A stretch of DNA of 64,000 nucleotides, taken from NCBI RefSeq assembly GCF_949628265.1, contig NC_088786.1, positions 33,873,681 to 33,937,680 of the forward strand, given 5' to 3'. Shown piece by piece: positions 57,158-64,000 of the stretch; within the stretch, counting starts at the first letter, position 1; every line of letters starts with the position of its first letter. The stretch is from Cloeon dipterum (Eukaryota > Arthropoda > Insecta > Ephemeroptera > Baetidae). A program made the position numbers and the translations under genes. The notes beneath the pieces were generated by a model, which saw only the letters and a list, made by a program, of their open reading frames with translations, did not search any database and was not told the origin of the DNA.

Positions 57158-60100
57158 TAAATATTATCATTGCTCCGCGCAGCACAGCTGAGAATCGAAG
57201 CTGCGCTCAATGAAATGATTGAGCTAATTTCCTCTCTTCAAACGTTGGTTCTTCTCTCGTTGGCTTCAATGACTGCAGCGCTCGAAATCAGTTCGTATGT
57301 TTTAATGGAAGAAATCAACTCTCGCGAAATCTAGAAGTCTAGTTGATTTTTTACAAAACTATAACATTTTCCAGCATAAACATTGATGAATCTGATTGTA
57401 TTTTAAATTCCAAAACACACAATGGGCATGTGGAGAACAATCGTCGAAGGTGTATGTGTACGAAAATAATATAGTAATCACCATTCTGCCTTACCGCGAA
57501 TTCACAAGCTCCAAGAATGGTCATGGAGACTGTTTTGTCATTTTAACTTTTTATATATGAATTTTTGAAATAGGCGACCACTCGATGTTGTGGTCATAAT
57601 GGCAATAAATTAAACCAGGCTTCATCCTCGTTGCAAAAATTGTCGTTTTTAATCTCAGCTATAGTTTCGACGTCATCCAGTACGTCCTATTCACGAGGCA
57701 ATTGAGGAAAGCTCCAAAGACCAAACGTTTTTATATATGTGTTGAAGAAAATCAACGAGGACAAGTTCGGTTAATTTCTTCGATAACATACTTATTGTTA
57801 GATTCAAGTTATCATTGCATGTGAGGATAATAAGTAATTTTAAACGTAAGTATATTGTTCAAAAAACTATTTTAATTTGGTAGAATTCTAAAGGATAATT
57901 CAAAGTATTTTTTTTGTGCATTTATGAAAACAAAAAATCCAGCAGAGTTAACAGAGTTGTCAATATTGCGAAATATGATGATAGGCTAAATATGGTGATG
58001 TGCGAAGTGCTGCTGGGCGTCGCAAAAAATCAGGAGACTCGTAATGCTCATCGTGATCGATGCGGTAAAATTTTCGCCGAGTCATTTCACACGTGCATGC
58101 ACACACATCGGCTCCGGCACTGCAATTATTGTGAAATGCGCTGCCCCACGGACGAACAGACACAAACGCACACACCCTTCGCTGTTTGATGTGTCAAAAT
58201 TTGAGCCAATTTGTAGCATCTGCCATCAAAAGTAGCGTAGCACCTGTGCTTTTCATTTCCACATATATACGCGCACGTCGTTAATTTCCCAAAGAGCTTT
58301 CCTCCTCCTACTCTTGTTCATTCATTTATTTTGCCTTTTATTTCACAATAATATTTACGCACGAGCACAACCGTGTTTTGGGCGGCTTTCTGACGATTGT
58401 TTAAAAGGCAAGTGTCTCGTCGTCGTCGTCGGCCGGCCGCGAATGTATTTATTTTTCGTGCTCGGTCGCGAGTAATGGCAAATGTAAATTGACTCAACCG
58501 ATTAAGACGTGTGCGCGGACATGAAAAATAAATTCCGAGTGTCAACAAGCGCGTCCTGCGCGCGCGTTTAACTAGCCGAGCGAAAACTGCCCTTCGGCCG
58601 CGCGCTGCTTTTTTCCCGGCGTGTGCTGTGTCAAAGCAATTTTGTTGATCGGCCGACATCATCGAATTATATTTAACCCCTGTGCAAAAGCCCCGGCGGT
58701 CGGTCGGTTGCCCGCCCGCCCGCTCGCTCGCTTGCTGTATGTGCTTTTAATTTCGACTAAAAAGTGGAGTCGGCGGACGAGAGCAGCCATCCAGCCAGCC
58801 AGCCGCGCTCGTTCGCTCGCTCTCTTTCTTTTTCCTCTCGCATACACAGGGGCAAATATTTGCCCATCGCTAGCTTTGGATCCGAAAGCCTGGTGTAGTA
58901 TAATATCATCTCGCTCTCGTCGTGCCTCGCTATAATATTTACCTCTGCTCTCATCCCACCGGTATGTAATTCAAACAAGACATTATATTTGACGAAGAGC
59001 AATCATTTTAATATTCTACAATCCAAACTTTAAACACGGCCCGAACACTCCATTTCTGCACACTCTGAACTGCACGCCGTGCGGATAATCGAAGCAAATA
59101 AATACTGTCCGTGCGCCGCGTGATTTCATTTTCACTTTCCTGCAATTAATAAATAACAATGCGATCACCGTGTGCAAGTATATCAATTTATTAGTCAAAA
59201 AATCAATATTTTTTTAAACTTATGGTTTAGAAGCGAAATTTTAATTTGTTCAATCTTGTGAGCCTCACTCTTTCCTCGATTGCAACAGAAATGATGACCA
59301 GACCATAAAGAACCTGTTGATGTTTGTCCAAAGGACACTCCTTTCACAATTAAAAATCAAGCCTTTCCCAATTTCAGCCCTAAAAATGATAAACAAGGGC
59401 AAAAAAATAATTTTAAATGCTACATTTTTTTGTTTCTCTTTGATTGTTAATCTGAAGTGTTGAATTACTCCAAAGTTGTACAAGAAATTTCGTATATTTT
59501 TGAAATTATTACAAATTCGTACACCAGCCGTACTTTCTGTCGTTGTAAAAAAACAGCAACAAATCAGGGGTAGCGTGGAGAGCGGTGCTCAAAGTGCCCT
59601 GGAATATTGAGCCAGCAGCAGTTCATACAATGAGTGCTTGCAGCTCGGCCACCCCCTCCATCCCCCCGTGCGCGATATTATACAACACTGGGTGTGCATT
59701 GAGCGAGGCGGGTTGCCTGCCTGCGTGGTGCCGCTGTTGGTTAGTCCGTTGATTCGCGTGCTCTTTCATGTTTATTGATAATTTATATCTGCTGCCGCCG
59801 CCGCCATCGCCGTCCCGCGTAATTAAAGCGTTATTTAATACGCTCTCTCTCTCTCTCACTCCCTGCTCTATTCGGGGCAAATGCGCTTGTAATTATTGCC
59901 TTGACATAAAAATTGAGTGAGCAAACAAGCCGCCGCGCGCTCGAAAGTGCCGGAGCCCAAATGATATTTGCAAATGATCGAGAGGGTTGTAATTTGAATT
60001 GCCGAGCCAATTATCTGGCCACGACCTTTCTGTTCCTGATCGAAAATCCAATTCCGACAGCTTTTTCTGATTTCCTCCGCGTTTCCTCTTTGCGGTAATC

Positions 60101-63100
60101 AAATTTGCATACTAAATCTCTTAAATTAAACTCGATAAATAATTTAATGACTTTTAATGGGAGTTTAATGCGCAAAAAGAGATAATCCCATCAATTCACT
60201 TTTATCGCGGCGAGCTCATTTTTCATATTCATGCAATCCACTTCCTGTAAAAAGATCTCATTAGCAAATTGCACGTGTCACCGGGGTGATGTATGAGAAA
60301 GTGGAGCGGACGCACGCGGCCGCGGCAGAAAAAAAACAATTTGCTGTGCGGCGCGTGGCGAATAATAAAACGATAATGATTCCAACAGGCGAGCGTGCAT
60401 AAAAATAAAGTGCGTGGTGGCGGTAGTGGCGGCTGCGATGGGTCAAATAGCGGCTAATTCGACGAGGGGCAGCTGGAGGTAACGCGCGCAGCAGGTATCG
60501 CGGGGGTGGCTGCTCGGGTGACCACGCGCTTCTTTCCAGCCGATATACATATACATTCGGTCACGTGTCCCGCTGGCCGCAAAGCACAAAGGTGGGTGGC
60601 GCCGGCAGCCAGGATGAGAAAGTGGCAGCGGTTTTCATATCAATTATTTTGTGCCGTGCTTTGATGTTGTGCACCATTAAGGGTGGATTCACCCCTGCAA
60701 AACACGCAATCCAATGGTTATAAGGAAAAAGCGGAGAGCAGCAAACGACGAGAACGGCAAGGAGAGCTATTACTTTGTACACGATAGAAAATTCTATCCT
60801 TTGCACGGATAACTCTCCTGGACCAAATAATTTAATGTGCATTATTATTTAAATGTTTTCCTAAGAAATAAAGATTTTTTGAAATTGGATCATAATAAAA
60901 AAATGGCTTTAATTTTTTTAAAGGAACTTCCGTTGCAGGGAGGGTAAGTGGAGATGTTTCACACAATTTTATTTTTTAATATTGTTTTAATACAGGTAAA
61001 GTAATGCTGATGAAGGGGTCGAAACAGCCGCTGTTAAGTACGAGAATATACAATAAATTTTTATGCTCTTTAATTATCCATTTTTTTAGCATCCCATCCT
61101 GATTTCAAGAAGCACACAAAGTAGATTCAGTCTGGACTTCATAATGATTATTCTTGGCTGAGACATCATAATTTAAAATAAAAAATATATCCGTAAAAAT
61201 TAGTCAACACGACATTTTTGTCAAACAAATCTATTAAAAAATGCTTTGGTTTATTTTAAAAATAGATAAAATTTTAAGATGACTGTAATTAATTTTTGCC
61301 TTTGCAAAATGTTTAAGCACTCATTTGCCACTTTTTGAATTTGCATGTGTATAATTTAGTTTTGAGAGCGTTGTGGCTATGAAAGTAGGCTAATAGCGAC
61401 TCAAGCGTTAACTTTATCAGCTAACTACATCAGTCATCACTGGTGCATGCGCTCAAATATTCAAATGTGCTCTGACATTTGCTCTCGAATAGTCAATATT
61501 TGCCTCGATTGTGTTCAGAAACGAGTACGTTCGGCGGGCGAGCGAGAGCGTGCACACACACTCACTCTTTATTATAATATGCCGTTCGCGAATGCTTAGT
61601 ACACACATGAATGTGCCAGCGACGTTTCGTAATTACCACTGTCCATTTGCACATACCAAACACACAAGTGCTCGTATTGAGAAATATGCGTGGAATGCAT
61701 TTGGTATTTAGGCTGTGGGAACCTAAAACTTCAAATATATCCAATGGCGTAAGATGTAAGAGCAATAAATTAAAAAAAAATACATTACCGAGGTTAAAAA
61801 ATAGTTAATGTGATGCATTGATGCATTTCACAGATTTGATTCTTAAGTCTTTAAACATCATTTGGTGTCTTGACTTCAAATTGGAGTTTTCAGCCAGCCG
61901 CGCAGCGCCACGTCAGCCGGCATATTTTGGGTCACGTGTTTAGCCGCCAGCCGCCGGTCAGAGTCGGAAAAATACAAAAAGTGCCATAGAAAAAATTCGG
62001 GCTGTAACGCACTATCAAACTTCACTTTTAAAAGTTTGTCAGCCTCGCCAGCTGCCAGCCGCCGGGTGAAAATTCGACTGCAGCCTACTGTTCAGCCAAC
62101 CACCGTCTAAAATTACACGGCAAAAACCATTACTTAAAATTAAATTACATTAAGGGCAATCAGGTTTTGCTGATAAGTGATTTTTAAGTCAGTAGCGTAA
62201 CAGTTTTTAAAAGTTTGATGCGCATAAAATAAGCAAAATTTATTTTACTATTAAAATAGCACGGCAATTTCAGTGCAAATCTTCAAACAAATTTAATTTT
62301 CTTTATAGCATCATGAGTTTGGAGAAAAAAGTACATATGTAATACTAATCTGAAAATTTTTAAACAGGGGAAAAGCTGAAAATGAATTATTAACAAGTGC
62401 CAGGCATCATGTCATAATATACACACAGATTATGGAGTCTACAATAATGATTCTCGCGTGCTGTCGGCCGCAAAACGGGTGGCAGGCGAGCATAAAGTTA
62501 TTGGCATATGTTTTTCCCGCGAGTTGCGCGCTCAAACTGTCTCATTCAAAATTCATAACGGTCAATGGAGAGCATTTATTTACTATTAATGTCGCGAGCA
62601 CACCCCTTGCTCCTCAACTCTCATGCTGCACGCCACGGATAATGGTTTAAAAATGCACAGGCAGAAAAATCGCTATGTCGCTTATACTATATATTAGACC
62701 GAATTTCGAGCTGCTGGCGTGTGTTTCGTGCCCCGCGTGATTTTCGAATATTCATGCGTCGGAAAAGTTTGAGGGGCGAGTCATCAATCTTGCAGCCTGT
62801 CAGGAGGCGATGGTATAGGTCGTTGCAGGTCTGCTGGCTCTGAAAGATAATACCAAACCCCCGAAAAATTGCGGACTGCGTGGAAAATGATGATCGCCAT
62901 AACGATCCACAGCAATGAGCAAACAGACTGCGAATTTGAAAGCTTAGAGCGATTTATTTGCACGCTTATTGCTTAGCAAATTTAAATAGAATAAATATTT
63001 TACCGTCTATATTTGCAGAATGTGTCAGGTGGTCTTTACACAACTAATATTTAAGAGTTACTGCACTTTAAGGTGAAATATTATTAGTTTATTTTTTATA

Positions 63101-63115
63101 GAAACACTGTTTCTA
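57158..63115. other. Intergenic DNA with GC-rich blocks, no supported gene
   Basis: No gene is supported. GC-rich, CpG-rich blocks with simple runs (CGTCGTCG near 58423; GCCCGCCCGCTCGCTCG near 58710; CAGCCAGC near 58790; GCCGCC near 59791; CTCTCT near 59846) alternate with AT-rich DNA. ATTTGCAAAT at 59966-59975 is a palindromic octamer-type site. If the exon at 57036 belongs to a neural or developmental gene, these could be its enhancers, but nothing here proves it. Confidence 0.4.
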
Positions 63116-63123
63116 TTTATAAT

Positions 63124-63509
63124 CAGGGTTCGCCAATTTTGCAATGCGCAAAAATGCACCACTGGTTTTTTGTGCGGGAAAAACCGGCTGGAAAAACCCG
63201 CCGGTTTTGGGTTTTTCCGCATTTTTTTCGTGTTTAGCCCGAAAATAGTCAACTTTCGCTCCAAAAGAGTCTGAAATTTCGGAAAATTAAGTTGAAAGTT
63301 AAAATTTTCAGTCTCTTGGTGGAACCAATAATGATTTTTGTGATTTAGAAAAGTTCCTATTTTTTGTCATCCATCATGAGAACTTTATATTTTCCATAAG
63401 AATTCACGTGTTTCGGAAAAATGCGCATAATTGCAGAATAACCAGCAAAAAACAGTTATTTGTAATGCAGTGAGGTTTTCCGGAAAAATGCTGGTTTTTG
63501 TGAACCCTG
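63124..63509 (+). mobile_element. hAT-type MITE with perfect 8-bp target duplication
   Basis: The ends are CAGGGTTCGCCAATTTTGCA at the left and GTGAACCCTG at the right (reverse complement CAGGGTTCAC). The element is bounded on both sides by TTTATAAT (63116-63123 and 63510-63517), a perfect 8-bp duplication diagnostic of hAT insertion. The interior includes AAAACCCGCC/GGTTTTGGG words and AT-rich sequence, with no transposase frame. It is the same family as the 102-bp element at 21393-21494. Confidence 0.85.
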
Positions 63510-63517
63510 TTTATAAT

Positions 63518-64000
63518 ACACATAACTCGCGTGCTTTCAGTTTACTTTTCTGCCCCTAAATTTCTAGCATGGGTGTTTTCAGAGTTCAGAGATAAATTTC
63601 TCAAAAATTAACATTTTTTGGGGGTCTTATTTTTTTGCTGCGCGAAAATTCATACATATTTACAAATACTTATTTTCTGAATAACCTTTGAACCAACCGA
63701 ACAGTATGTTTCGAGCTGAATTTAAATCAATTTAACAATTATACCACATTCAAAAGTGCCATTCTCTATAACGATCGTAAAATCTTGTATTTTAAAAGTT
63801 AATAGCAATTCACACACTCAATTACGTTTTCATAGGGAGCTCAAGCGTTGGATGCGGTTTTAAATCTGGAGTTTGTGTTTTGCGGCTTGGGCAAATACGG
63901 CAAAAGCCATTACGCACGCACACAAAAATAGTCTGTGTGCGCGCCGAGAGGAGGGTTATATGTGAAAAGCATTCTGTGCCGCGCGGAGATCCGTGCGCGT
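63518..64000. other. Intergenic DNA to the window edge
   Basis: AT-rich up to about 63840, then GC-rich with CACACA and GCGCGC words. No gene or repeat recognised. Confidence 0.5.

Overview
The window looks like nuclear DNA of an arthropod, most likely an insect; I cannot name the species. The evidence is AT-rich DNA with interrupted genes, many introns of only 50-60 bases, GT-AG splice sites, AATAAA polyadenylation signals, MITEs, decayed retroposon tails and no bacterial-style operons. Most of the 64 kb is non-coding. Nearly all long open frames outside the genes listed here are chance frames.

Layout. 1-9.4 kb: intergenic DNA with a decayed non-LTR retrotransposon 3' end on the minus strand (87-522), a short retroposon tail (5421-5495) and a small inverted-repeat element (8955-9241). 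9.4-16.5 kb: a 6.1-kb GC- and CpG-rich minisatellite (about 9727-15841) with a 50-bp composite unit, bracketed by two inverted-repeat structures that share a 16-bp motif. 17.3-19.27 kb: a very large palindrome with arms of about 900 bp, the outer 715 bp almost identical and the inner part diverged. 19.44-20.27 kb: a probable promoter (two CCAAT boxes in opposite orientation) with a first exon and possible small exons of an unidentified gene. 20.5 and 21.4 kb: two small hAT-type MITEs. 21.5-35 kb: intergenic DNA with no gene that I can support.

35.17-50.67 kb is the gene cluster, all on the plus strand. A complete kinesin-8 motor gene (KIF18/Klp67A type, 35168-37564) is followed within about 330 bp by a four-exon gene for a 616-residue coiled-coil protein of unknown family (37888-39899). 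Next comes a nine-exon gene (40671-50665) whose 496-residue product I recognise as a MIPOL1 homologue from two conserved coiled-coil blocks. I assembled all three models by hand from splice sites. Reading phase is consistent across every junction, and each CDS length is a multiple of three.

50.7-64 kb: intergenic DNA with two copies of a dispersed repeat (52.35 and 54.63 kb), a second retrotransposon 3' end (55.47-55.86 kb, minus), a candidate terminal coding exon of an otherwise unseen gene (57036-57157), GC-rich blocks that may be regulatory, and a 386-bp hAT MITE with a perfect 8-bp target duplication (63124-63509). The 21.4-kb MITE belongs to the same family.

The kinesin-8 is expected to act on spindle microtubule plus ends. 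The tightly linked coiled-coil gene may be cell-cycle related, but nothing in the sequence proves it. The most unusual features are the hierarchical minisatellite with its matching flanks, the palindrome with a sharp identity break, and the MIPOL1-like protein whose central coiled coil is replaced by a basic-then-acidic linker.
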